From an uncultured Lactobacillus sp. (GTDB lineage: Bacteria; Bacillota; Bacilli; Lactobacillales; Lactobacillaceae): a stretch of DNA of 5,250 nt. The stretch spans positions 1 to 5,250 of the forward strand of contig CAMXWI010000073.1 of the NCBI GenBank assembly GCA_947252915.1, written 5' to 3'. The translations under genes and the position numbers were made by a program. The first letter of the stretch is position 1, and every line of letters begins with the position of its first letter. The notes under the pieces were generated by a model. It did no database searches and was not told the origin of the DNA. It worked only from the letters and a program-made list of their open reading frames with translations. Below, piece after piece: positions 1 through 5,250 of the stretch.

Positions 1-37
1 GTATACAGGTAACGTATGCTAGAAGTGAGGAACCATT

Positions 38-901
38 ATGATTGATAATTACTTACTAAAAGAATTAGTCACCTTTGCCGAAACCAAGGTCCTCGCCAAA
101 ACGGCACAAAAATTGATGGTCACTCAACCAACCGTTACCCGGGGGATGCAAAAGCTTGAAGATGAATTAGGGGTTAAATTGTTTGATCGTCAACCGAATA
201 AGATTTCATTGACTAAGGCGGGAGAGCTAGCTGCTAAAAAGGCCCAGCTAGTCCTAGATACCAATCGACAATTTGTCAACGAAATTCGCAATTTTGCCCA
301 AAGTCAACATGTCATCAAAATTGCTAGTGTTGCTCCGGGACCGCAAATTGTAATTGACGATAACAAACCTCAATTAGAAACTAATATTGACTTAGATCAG
401 AAACTCTTTAATAGCAATAAAATTGAACCAGCACTACAAAGTCACCAGTATTCACTTATTATCACTAATCGGGAAATCCAAACTGACCTGATCGAATCCC
501 GCTATCTTGGTCAGGAACATCTCTTTGTCAACCTTGACCAATTCATGTACCTAGCTAACCAGCAACAGGTTACCTTCAAGGAACTAGCTGGGCTAAGTTT
601 TGTCGTCTTAAATGAAATTGGCCCATGGAAACAGGTCATTCAAGATAACATCCCCAACGCCAAGTTTCTCTACCAAGCTGAGTATGATTCGATGCGGGAA
701 CTGACAAAATATACAAACTTTCCCTTTTTCACCACGAACATCACCGATAACGATAACACTACCTATGATACAAGCGACAGTGTCAGAATCCCCATTACTG
801 ATGATGCTGCCACGATGACCTTCTATGCGGCATACTTAAAAAGCCAGCAGAAGACAATTACTCCACTGGCTAAAAAGTTAGTTGAGATTTGGCCTAAATA
901 G
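38..901 (+). CDS. LysR-family transcriptional regulator
   Basis: This 287-residue protein has the usual length of a LysR-type regulator (LTTR). The N-terminal winged helix-turn-helix lies at about residues 5-65. Its recognition region reads AKTAQKLMVTQPTVTRGMQK, followed by the family signature LEDELGVKLFDR and the wing ISLTKAGE. Residues 70-90 would form the linker helix, and about 90-287 the effector-binding domain, which is divergent and gives no ligand clue. The ATG at 38 is supported by a GTGAGG ribosome binding site 7 bases upstream. LTTRs bind DNA as tetramers in the cytoplasm and usually activate a nearby gene when a small ligand binds. Most LTTR targets are divergently transcribed, but here the downstream operon converges on the gene, and what lies to the left is outside the window. 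It may control the minus-strand operons, which share a promoter motif; that is inference. Family assignment is secure, the target is not. Confidence 0.93.
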   Translation: MIDNYLLKELVTFAETKVLAKTAQKLMVTQPTVTRGMQKLEDELGVKLFDRQPNKISLTKAGELAAKKAQLVLDTNRQFVNEIRNFAQSQHVIKIASVAPGPQIVIDDNKPQLETNIDLDQKLFNSNKIEPALQSHQYSLIITNREIQTDLIESRYLGQEHLFVNLDQFMYLANQQQVTFKELAGLSFVVLNEIGPWKQVIQDNIPNAKFLYQAEYDSMRELTKYTNFPFFTTNITDNDNTTYDTSDSVRIPITDDAATMTFYAAYLKSQQKTITPLAKKLVEIWPK

Positions 902-907
902 TAAATT

Positions 908-939
908 AGGCTAGATCACTAACTTAACAAAGTTAGCCT
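908..939. terminator. Weak hairpin between convergent genes (possible bidirectional terminator)
   Basis: The 91-bp gap between the stop codons of the LysR gene and the convergent NTF2-like gene contains an inverted repeat. CTAACTT (919-925) pairs with AAGTTAG (930-936) around an AACA loop, and AGGCTA (908-913) can pair with TAGCCT (934-939) as an alternative. Neither strand has a following T-run, so this is not a canonical intrinsic terminator. Its position between convergent genes is the main reason to list it. I see no other feature in 902-992. Confidence 0.3.
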
Positions 940-992
940 CCCATATCAGGACAATATTGAAACTCGTTATGTGTTGAAATACTTATCTAATC

Positions 993-1427
993 TTATTCAA
1001 GGTTACGTTTTTCACTAAAAATAATATGTTGTTCACGATCACTGATCAGCCATTGATTATCTTGCTTTACTAATTGGTCAACGTAACGAATATAGCTGAC
1101 ATTTAATACTTTTTGACCATCTTCTTCATTCATAATCGAAGCCTGACAATAGTGGGTATCGACTGCTTCTGTATCGCTTTTAAGTTCAACCACCTGCTGC
1201 CCATTCATGTGATATGAAGAAAGTGCACCAGCCATTGCGGCACCAAACTTTTGTTGCATTTCATCACGACTGTTGATTTCCATCATTTTTTGGTCACCAT
1301 TGTAAATAGTGATGTGTAAATCTGGGATAAAAAGGTTTGTTTGTGCTGAAACATCAATCTCTAAGTTAGCAAAACGGTCAATCACTTCTTTAATTGCTAT
1401 TTTATTTTCCAATTCTGTTAAACTCAT
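993..1427 (-). CDS. NTF2/SnoaL-like domain protein (144 aa)
   Basis: This small cytoplasmic protein covers one NTF2-like (SnoaL-type) domain. It opens with a helix of the form IAIKEVIDRFANLE, followed by a segment (NLFIPDLHITIYNG) that matches the usual 'LF.pD' turn. A His in SYHMNG (residue 73), common in SnoaL_4-type proteins, comes next, and the last strand (QWLISDREQHI) closes the cone. Family members include polyketide cyclases, dehydratases and many uncharacterised proteins that bind small hydrophobic molecules in the cone. No catalytic set can be assigned here. It is the second gene of an operon, starting 20 bases after the stop of the SDR-like gene, with a strong AAAGGAGG site 8 bases before the ATG. 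A different NTF2-like protein is encoded at 3645-4025. The two share only the fold and the W-L-I ending, so they do not look like recent duplicates. Fold assignment is good, the function is unknown. Confidence 0.85.
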   Translation of the reverse strand: MSLTELENKIAIKEVIDRFANLEIDVSAQTNLFIPDLHITIYNGDQKMMEINSRDEMQQKFGAAMAGALSSYHMNGQQVVELKSDTEAVDTHYCQASIMNEEDGQKVLNVSYIRYVDQLVKQDNQWLISDREQHIIFSEKRNLE

Positions 1428-1447
1428 TCTATTTTCCTCCTTTTAGC

Positions 1448-2056
1448 TTAGTGTTCCTGTGGCCGGTTAATACCAAAACTTTCTCGATTACCAAACTCGG
1501 GGTTCTTTACCATCTTAATTACTAAATCAGCAATTGCATACCGTGAGACATCATGGCCACCAAACGGTTCACCCTTTTTCGTCAATTCATAATCTGCCGG
1601 TCCGTTATCTAACCAACCGGGACGAATAATCGTATAGTCTAAATCGCTATCTTCAATCGTATCAGCTGCCTTTCGGTATGGCCGTAAAATTAGATTATGA
1701 TATGGATTTGGTGATTCGCCCAACCAGGAAGGAATTTCTTGGTAGATTCCCATGGTTGTGATAAAGGCCAATCGTTTAACACCGACCTGGTCCATCACTT
1801 TTACCAAATGTTTAGCAAAAGAATTCATCCTTCCTGAAAGTGCAGCAAAAACAAAATCAACCCCATCTAAGGCCGTAGCTAATTCTTGATCATTGGTTAC
1901 ATCTAAATTAATTGCTGTTTCTCGCGATACATCGCTGAGAATTGTGGGACTGATGTGCCGAGCAGCTAATACTAACTCAGCATCTGTATTTTTAAGTAAT
2001 TCCGTTGAAACAACGCGACCGATTGAATCAGTTGCACCGATTATTAATACTTTCAT
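1448..2056 (-). CDS. NAD(P)-binding atypical SDR-family protein
   Basis: This 202-residue Rossmann protein resembles the NAD(P)H-binding, NmrA-like or atypical short-chain dehydrogenase group. It starts with strand MKVLIIGA and a glycine-rich loop GATDSIG (residues 7-13). Strand LVLAARH (28-34) is where the coenzyme phosphate or ribose is normally read. INLDVTND (49-56) and VDFVFAALSG (66-75) follow. LRPYRKAADTIEDSDLDYTI (124-143) and IRPGWL (144-149) are typical of this subgroup. There is no classical Tyr-x-x-x-Lys pair, as expected for atypical members, so it may be a reductase or a redox or ligand sensor. The middle glycine of the usual GxxGxxG loop is Asp10 here. I chose ATG at 2056 over the in-frame GTG at 2065, because the GGAG site sits 1 base from the GTG but 10 bases from the ATG. 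It is the first gene of a two-gene operon with the NTF2-like gene and has its own predicted promoter. Confidence 0.87.
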   Translation of the reverse strand: MKVLIIGATDSIGRVVSTELLKNTDAELVLAARHISPTILSDVSRETAINLDVTNDQELATALDGVDFVFAALSGRMNSFAKHLVKVMDQVGVKRLAFITTMGIYQEIPSWLGESPNPYHNLILRPYRKAADTIEDSDLDYTIIRPGWLDNGPADYELTKKGEPFGGHDVSRYAIADLVIKMVKNPEFGNRESFGINRPQEH

Positions 2057-2065
2057 TAGTTTCAC

Positions 2066-2073
2066 TCTCCTTT
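2066..2073 (-). promoter_or_regulatory. Ribosome binding site that decides the SDR-like start
   Basis: AAAGGAGA lies just upstream of two in-frame start candidates. It nearly touches the GTG at 2065 but has workable spacing to the ATG at 2056, so the shorter product is preferred. Confidence 0.75.
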
Positions 2074-2088
2074 TAATTTACTATCATC

Positions 2089-2145
2089 ATTATCAAATAT
2101 TGTCCTCATCTAAAAAATGGGCAATGTTTCTCACTTAATGACATA
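2089..2145 (-). promoter_or_regulatory. Promoter and shared upstream box of the SDR/NTF2-like operon
   Basis: On the minus strand the elements are a box ATTGCCCA (2125-2118), a T-run TTTTTT (2117-2112) in the -35 position, a 17-base spacer, and a -10 of GATAAT (2094-2089). The transcript would start near 2082, about 26 bases before the ATG at 2056. The -35 is poor, which suggests help from an activator. The same box occurs at the identical distance from the -10 in front of the NTF2/MFS operon (4055-4111). The 20 bases upstream of the box (2145-2126) agree at 13 positions between the two, with most differences being transitions. The elements are seen in the sequence; promoter activity is inferred. 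Confidence 0.6.
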
Positions 2146-2148
2146 AGT
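2133..2148. promoter_or_regulatory. Palindrome ACTTA-N6-TAAGT, candidate operator
   Basis: The inverted repeat ACTTAATGACATAAGT is centred about 58 bases upstream of the predicted start of the SDR/NTF2-like transcript. That position is typical for the upstream binding site of a LysR-type activator. The spacing is not the strict T-N11-A form, and the partner promoter at 4055-4111 has only a shorter palindrome (GTTCAGTAAC) near the corresponding place. The link to the LysR gene in this window is therefore tentative. Confidence 0.35.
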
Positions 2149-2178
2149 AACGGTTTGCGATAAATCGTTGCTTATTTT

Positions 2179-3633
2179 TTACCTAGGCTGCTTAATTACC
2201 TGTGGACGACGCCAGTTAAGGACTAGCGCTAGAATGACTAGAATTAAACCAATTATCATAATCACGTGAATGCCATTAAACAAGATGGTTGTTAGCTGTG
2301 GAAGTAATTCTTGCGGCACGTTTTTTGCCGTACTAGCATCTGATAACTGATTAACCATCCGGTTCGTAATTGGTGCTTTAATTTGGCTAGCAGTTGTTAG
2401 ACTTAGAACTGCACCAAAAATCGCTGACATAAAAGTCTGACCAAGAGTTCTTACTAGTAATCCCCAAGTTGTCGAGATACTAATTAAGTTTTCTTCCACG
2501 CCGTCTTGAATTGATACTTGCATTGGCGTGAACGATAACCCAACCCCTAAGCCTTCAAAACCACCACTGACAATTAACCACCAGTATGGCGCATTCTTAG
2601 TTGCCAATACTAGGGTGAATGCTGAGATTAAAACACTGGTGCTACCAACCATGATGATGCGTCGGTACGGGATGTTAATCATTAGATGAGCTGTCCACCG
2701 GGTGCCGATTAGCAACAGAATTGATGAAGCAATTTGGGTCAGTCCACCCCAAGTTGCGTTAGTGCCTAGCAAACCTTGGGCCCACATTGGCGCATAAATA
2801 CTGTAACCAATAAAGAAACCATTTAATAAGAACATGATGATGTTTTGTGATTGGATTGACCAGTTTTTTAGTAGGTTAGTTGGGATCATTGCACTCATCC
2901 CTTTACGTTTTTCAATTTGGTAAAAGAGAACTGCACAAGCAAGACCAATGACTAATAAGATAACCGTTCTCAATAAGCTTGCAGCAAGTGCATCACTGGC
3001 AAAAAGCAAAATTGTTAAAGTAATAATTAACATTAGGGCACCGTGATAATCAAATGAAGTTGATGCCTTTTCAAAATCTTCATGGTAAGAATTCTGCAAC
3101 ATCAAAATTGTTAGAATCCCGATTGGTAAATTAATCAGCAATACCCAATGCCAAGAAAAAGCATCAACTAACCAACCACCAATTAGTGGTCCAACAACCG
3201 TCGAAAGCGTATATGATGCTGTAACCCAACCAAGCGCTCGCGCACGTTGAGCAGGATTAGGATAAATATGGGCATAAATAACAAACGGTATCGAAATCAT
3301 TCCTCCGGCACCAATTCCCATAAATGCCCGCGCAATAATTAGCATCACCATGCTCGTCGAAAGCCCGCCAACAAAGGAACTAATAATAAAGATGAACATT
3401 GCAATCTGAAAAGTTCGCTTATTACCAATAATTTCTCCTAAGCGTCCCCACAGAATAGTAGTCACAGCAGTGCCAAGTAAAAAGATTGAACTAATCCAGC
3501 CAATCAGGCGAATTCCATTTAGAGAACTAGTAATAGCTGGTAACGCGGTATTAACTATTGTCGCATCCAATCCACCCATGAAATTTGCTAGTAGTAACGC
3601 AATTGTCGAAACTATAAGTTGTCGTTTTGTCAT
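2179..3633 (-). CDS. DHA2-family MFS multidrug exporter (14 TM, EmrB/QacA type)
   Basis: This 484-residue inner-membrane protein has the length and segment pattern of the 14-helix DHA2 family, which exports drugs or toxic organics in exchange for protons. Visible motifs are LDATIVNTALP in helix 1 (22-32, with acidic D23 typical of DHA2), motif A GRLGEIIGNKR (63-73) and motif B-like RAFMGIGAGG (102-111). Motif C follows as TLSTVVGPLIGGWL (142-155), with the WHWVLLINLPIG stretch (161-172) after it. Further hydrophobic segments follow to about residue 473, and the tail is basic. The TTG at 3648 is rejected as start because the GAGGAGGG site lies downstream of it, 5 bases before the ATG at 3633. 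It starts 11 bases after the NTF2-like gene, and its ribosome site overlaps that gene's stop codon, so the two are probably translationally coupled. The substrate cannot be read from the sequence. A broken TetR gene lies just upstream of the operon; TetR proteins often repress such pumps. Confidence 0.93.
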   Translation of the reverse strand: MTKRQLIVSTIALLLANFMGGLDATIVNTALPAITSSLNGIRLIGWISSIFLLGTAVTTILWGRLGEIIGNKRTFQIAMFIFIISSFVGGLSTSMVMLIIARAFMGIGAGGMISIPFVIYAHIYPNPAQRARALGWVTASYTLSTVVGPLIGGWLVDAFSWHWVLLINLPIGILTILMLQNSYHEDFEKASTSFDYHGALMLIITLTILLFASDALAASLLRTVILLVIGLACAVLFYQIEKRKGMSAMIPTNLLKNWSIQSQNIIMFLLNGFFIGYSIYAPMWAQGLLGTNATWGGLTQIASSILLLIGTRWTAHLMINIPYRRIIMVGSTSVLISAFTLVLATKNAPYWWLIVSGGFEGLGVGLSFTPMQVSIQDGVEENLISISTTWGLLVRTLGQTFMSAIFGAVLSLTTASQIKAPITNRMVNQLSDASTAKNVPQELLPQLTTILFNGIHVIMIIGLILVILALVLNWRRPQVIKQPR

Positions 3634-3638
3634 CTTCG

Positions 3639-3646
3639 CCCTCCTC
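3639..3646 (-). promoter_or_regulatory. Ribosome binding site that decides the MFS start
   Basis: GAGGAGGG lies 5 bases before the ATG at 3633 and overlaps the TGA stop of the upstream NTF2-like gene (3647-3645). An in-frame TTG at 3648 would lie upstream of this site, so it is not a credible start. The overlap suggests translational coupling of the two genes. Confidence 0.8.
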
Positions 3647-4025
3647 AATACATTGATGCTTCAGACCTAGTAATTAGCCACTGATCATTTCTTTTCTGTA
3701 GTTCAACCCGTGACTGAAGTTGCCAGACATTCCGAAAACCATAAATTCGCGCATCCAATTCATTACGCATAATTACCAGTGCTCTATCTCCTTCAACACT
3801 TGCCTGAAAAAGGATCTCGTTACTATCGTAATAATGCATCCGGCCACGTTTGATTTGTTCAAGCCATTCATCACGGCTCTGCACTTTTCCAGTAATATGA
3901 ACAAACTGCGCATCCGGAGCAATCACCTGTCTGAGCAGTTCTTGGTCATCATTGATCATTCCTTGAACCTGTTGGCGAACTACTTTAGCAACCTGCTGTT
4001 CTGCATTTAGTTGTTTCACCTTCAT
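3645..4025 (-). CDS. NTF2/SnoaL-like (DUF4440-type) domain protein (126 aa)
   Basis: This is a single-domain cytoplasmic protein of the NTF2-like fold, in its usual size range. The long N-terminal helix (about residues 8-25) leads into DDQELLRQVIAPDAQFVHIT (26-45), a pattern typical of DUF4440/SnoaL-type proteins. Next is SRDEWLEQIKRGRMHY (50-65), then paired strands containing RALVIMRNELDARIYG. The closing strands are WQLQSRVELQ and QWLITRSEASMY. Relatives bind or transform small hydrophobic compounds, but many have no known reaction and no active-site set is evident here. The ATG at 4025 follows a GGGAGG site at a spacing of about 7. It leads a two-gene operon with the DHA2 exporter 11 bases downstream, so a role in handling or sensing the exported compound is plausible but inferred. 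The predicted promoter lies at 4055-4111. Confidence 0.85.
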   Translation of the reverse strand: MKVKQLNAEQQVAKVVRQQVQGMINDDQELLRQVIAPDAQFVHITGKVQSRDEWLEQIKRGRMHYYDSNEILFQASVEGDRALVIMRNELDARIYGFRNVWQLQSRVELQKRNDQWLITRSEASMY

Positions 4026-4054
4026 AATGTTCCCTCCCTTAAGATGTTGTTTAT

Positions 4055-4111
4055 ATTATTAGGGAGAATCAAAACTAAAAAAATGGGCAATCTTTTTCGT
4101 TCAGTAACTTA
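4055..4111 (-). promoter_or_regulatory. Promoter and shared upstream box of the NTF2/MFS operon
   Basis: On the minus strand the elements are ATTGCCCA (4091-4084), TTTTTT (4083-4078) at the -35 position, a 17-base spacer, and a -10 of AATAAT (4060-4055). The start would be near 4048, giving a leader of roughly 23 bases before the ATG at 4025. The arrangement copies the SDR operon promoter at 2089-2145 base for base in spacing. The upstream 20 bases (4111-4092) are partly conserved and include the short palindrome GTTCAGTAAC (4099-4108). The weak -35 points to activator-dependent transcription. The shared box is directly visible; its function is inferred. Confidence 0.6.
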
Positions 4112-4137
4112 TGCCACACTTTGAAAAAAAGAGTAGC

Positions 4138-4171
4138 AAAAAACCGCCAAGAAGCTAAACATTCTTGACGG
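4138..4171 (-). terminator. Rho-independent terminator of the GNAT-tetR transcript
   Basis: On the minus strand, CCGTCAAGAA (4171-4162) pairs with TTCTTGGCGG (4153-4144) over 10 base pairs, including one G-U pair, around an 8-base loop. Six T residues follow (4143-4138). It starts 6 bases after the restored TetR stop codon (4180-4178). This placement supports the reading that the TetR gene originally ended there rather than at the frameshifted stop at 4338. It also insulates the NTF2/MFS operon from upstream transcription. Confidence 0.9.
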
Positions 4172-4177
4172 CTAATT

Positions 4178-4763
4178 TTAATTAAGTTGGAGGTAAGCAT
4201 TAACGCCACCTTCCATTAAGGCAACTGCTTCATTAATGACATCTTCAAGCGGCTCTTTTTTACCATTCTTAACCCACTGAATATAAACTTGTAGTCCAGT
4301 ATTTTGAATAAAATTAAACAATATGCGTTTTTGCCAGTCATTCAAGCGGGTTAAAGGCTGGCGAGGTTCCCCAGGTCTTATTCATCACCTGGTTAATCAT
4401 CTGCTGACGAATTCCAGCATATGCTGAATCAGCAGAGCTAATTGTAATCCGTTCATATGCCCTATCCTGAGCCGCCGAATAAGTGAAAAACGCCCGCACA
4501 CTTTTAGCAAGATCACGCGGATACTGGAAATTTTCAATCTGCTGGAGGTATTCCTGAGAATAATGGGCCTGGATTTCAGCTAAAAGATCATCCAGCGTCG
4601 GATAATATCGGTAAAACGTCTTTTTATTGATCATGGCAAGTTTAGCTAACTCGGTAACTGTGATTTTTTCGTAGTCCTTCTCCACAATCAATTCTTCAAA
4701 TGCTTCATAAATTGATTTAATGGTTCGCTGCACGCGTAAATCTTCATATCCTGAAATCTTCAT
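4178..4763 (-). pseudogene. TetR-family regulator, frameshifted
   Basis: The first frame runs from ATG at 4763 and stops at 4338 after 141 residues. It carries a TetR helix-turn-helix (about residues 34-53, ITVTELAKLAMINKKTFYRY). After W131 the frame departs into a short unrelated tail (GTSPAFNPLE). The next frame continues as EPRQPLTRLNDWQKRILFNF and runs without a stop through IQNTGLQVYIQWVKNG to LMEGGVNAYLQLN, ending in TAA at 4180-4178. Removing one G from the GGGG run (CCCC at 4369-4372 on the plus strand) restores a continuous 194-residue protein, a normal TetR length. The lesion removes the last 63 residues of the ligand-binding and dimerisation domain, so the product is probably non-functional. 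A GAGGTG site sits 8 bases before the ATG. The gene follows the broken GNAT gene by 26 bases and ends at a good terminator. It probably once regulated itself or the adjacent NTF2/MFS operon, which is inferred from position. A sequencing indel is the main alternative. Confidence 0.88.
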
Positions 4764-4789
4764 CGACCTTACACCTCGTAACTACATAT

Positions 4790-5230
4790 TTATCTCCGCC
4801 GCATCCGTAATATCGGATACGGATTCCCCTGATCATCAATTGGTGACCGGGAAACAACTTTAAACCCCATATGTTCATAAAAGCCTCAAGCAGCCGGATT
4901 TTGTTCATTCACCGCTAATTCATTAACATGATACTTATCAACTCCTAAGCTAAGTAATTTGGTTCCAATCCCATGACCACGTTCGCTATTGTCAATAAAC
5001 AGCATTTCAAGTTTATTTCCGTTAATGCCCATCAGTCCCTTAATTTGATTATCCTGAATGGCAACTAGTAGATGTTCAACTTCACGAAAAGCTTGGGGAA
5101 CATATTGTTTAATCGTTTGAATTCCCTCTTTAGTTAGAAAATAGTGAGTTGCAGTAACGGCACTTTCCCAAACGTTAACTAACTGGTCCATTTCTTGATC
5201 GGTGATGGTGGATAGTCCTTTGATTTGCAT
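4790..5230 (-). pseudogene. YjaB-like GNAT N-acetyltransferase with internal stop
   Basis: From ATG at 5230 the frame encodes 114 residues before a TGA at 4888-4886. Beyond it the same frame continues as GFYEHMGFKVVSRSPIDD and NPYPILRMRRR to TAA at 4792-4790, for 146 codons in all. The protein resembles E. coli YjaB: VWESAVTATHYFLTKE near the N-terminus, LEMLFIDNSERGHGIGTKLL with the acetyl-CoA loop RGHGIG (84-89), then NEQNPAA, the stop, and FYEHMGFK. YjaB-type enzymes transfer acetyl from acetyl-CoA to an amine or lysine. The stop removes the FY..GF segment and the last strands of the fold, so activity is unlikely. A CGA-to-TGA transition is the simplest origin. The ATG is preferred over the TTG at 5233 because GGGAG lies 7 bases before it. 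It probably forms an operon with the TetR gene 26 bases downstream. The promoter is outside the window. Confidence 0.87.
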
Positions 5231-5250
5231 CAACTGTCTCCCTACAGAAT

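Noticed and set aside
21..34. AAGTGAGGAAC before the LysR gene resembles AAGTGAGAAAC in the SDR upstream region
   Set aside because: In the LysR leader these bases form the ribosome binding site, and the rest of the shared box is absent.
949..958. GGACAATATT near the 3' end of the LysR gene also occurs in the SDR promoter spacer (2096-2105, minus strand)
   Set aside because: It is only a 10-base AT-rich match, lies in a convergent gap without the ATTGCCCA box, and is compatible with chance.
1893..2138. 81-codon open frame on the plus strand
   Set aside because: It lies antisense to the SDR-like gene, its product resembles no family, and the SDR frame has clear motifs on the other strand.
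3470..3670. 66-codon open frame on the plus strand
   Set aside because: It is antisense to the start of the exporter gene and shows no ribosome site or recognisable protein.
3720..4010. 96-codon open frame on the plus strand
   Set aside because: It is antisense to the NTF2-like gene, whose frame has a good ribosome site and family pattern.
4369..4372. Programmed frameshift or transcriptional slippage in tetR
   Set aside because: A run of four G is short for slippage, there is no slippery heptamer or downstream stimulator that I can see, and TetR regulators are not known for recoding.
4886..4888. Selenocysteine or other recoding of the TGA in the GNAT gene
   Set aside because: GNAT enzymes do not use a selenocysteine here, no selenocysteine element is evident, and a simple CGA-to-TGA mutation explains the stop.

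Overview
The window looks like a chromosomal stretch of a low-GC Gram-positive bacterium. Lactobacillaceae, probably a Limosilactobacillus-like species, is my best guess. The reasons are moderately AT-rich DNA, strong AAAGGAGG-type ribosome binding sites, compact operons and the character of the proteins. The genus is an inference from general resemblance, not from a marker gene.

Layout. Positions 38-901 (+) encode a LysR-type regulator. All other genes lie on the minus strand. Reading in their direction of transcription from the right edge, they are: a YjaB-like GNAT acetyltransferase broken by an in-frame TGA (5230-4790); a TetR-type regulator broken by a one-base frameshift (4763-4178), followed by a clear intrinsic terminator (4171-4138); an operon of a small NTF2/SnoaL-like protein (4025-3645) and a 14-TM DHA2-type MFS exporter (3633-2179); and an operon of an atypical-SDR NAD(P)-binding protein (2056-1448) and a second NTF2/SnoaL-like protein (1427-993). 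The LysR gene and the last operon converge on a 91-bp gap that holds only a weak hairpin.

How the genes may work together. The two intact minus-strand operons share a near-identical promoter-proximal block. It is ATTGCCCATTTTTT, followed at exactly the same distance by an ATAAT-type -10, and preceded by 20 bp of partly conserved sequence. Neither promoter has a good -35, so I infer that one activator switches on both. Each operon also contains an NTF2-fold protein, one with an efflux pump and one with an oxidoreductase-like protein. This suggests a small stress or xenobiotic response regulon (modify or bind, and export). The LysR protein is the only intact regulator in view, but its link to the shared site is unproven.

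The most notable observations are the two adjacent broken genes. Both continue into their normal C-terminal domains after a single-base lesion, which suggests recent inactivation or, for the frameshift, possible sequencing error. The second is the shared promoter architecture. There are no tRNA or rRNA genes, CRISPR arrays, insertion sequences or phage features. No intergenic gap exceeds 300 bp once the pseudogene ends are restored.
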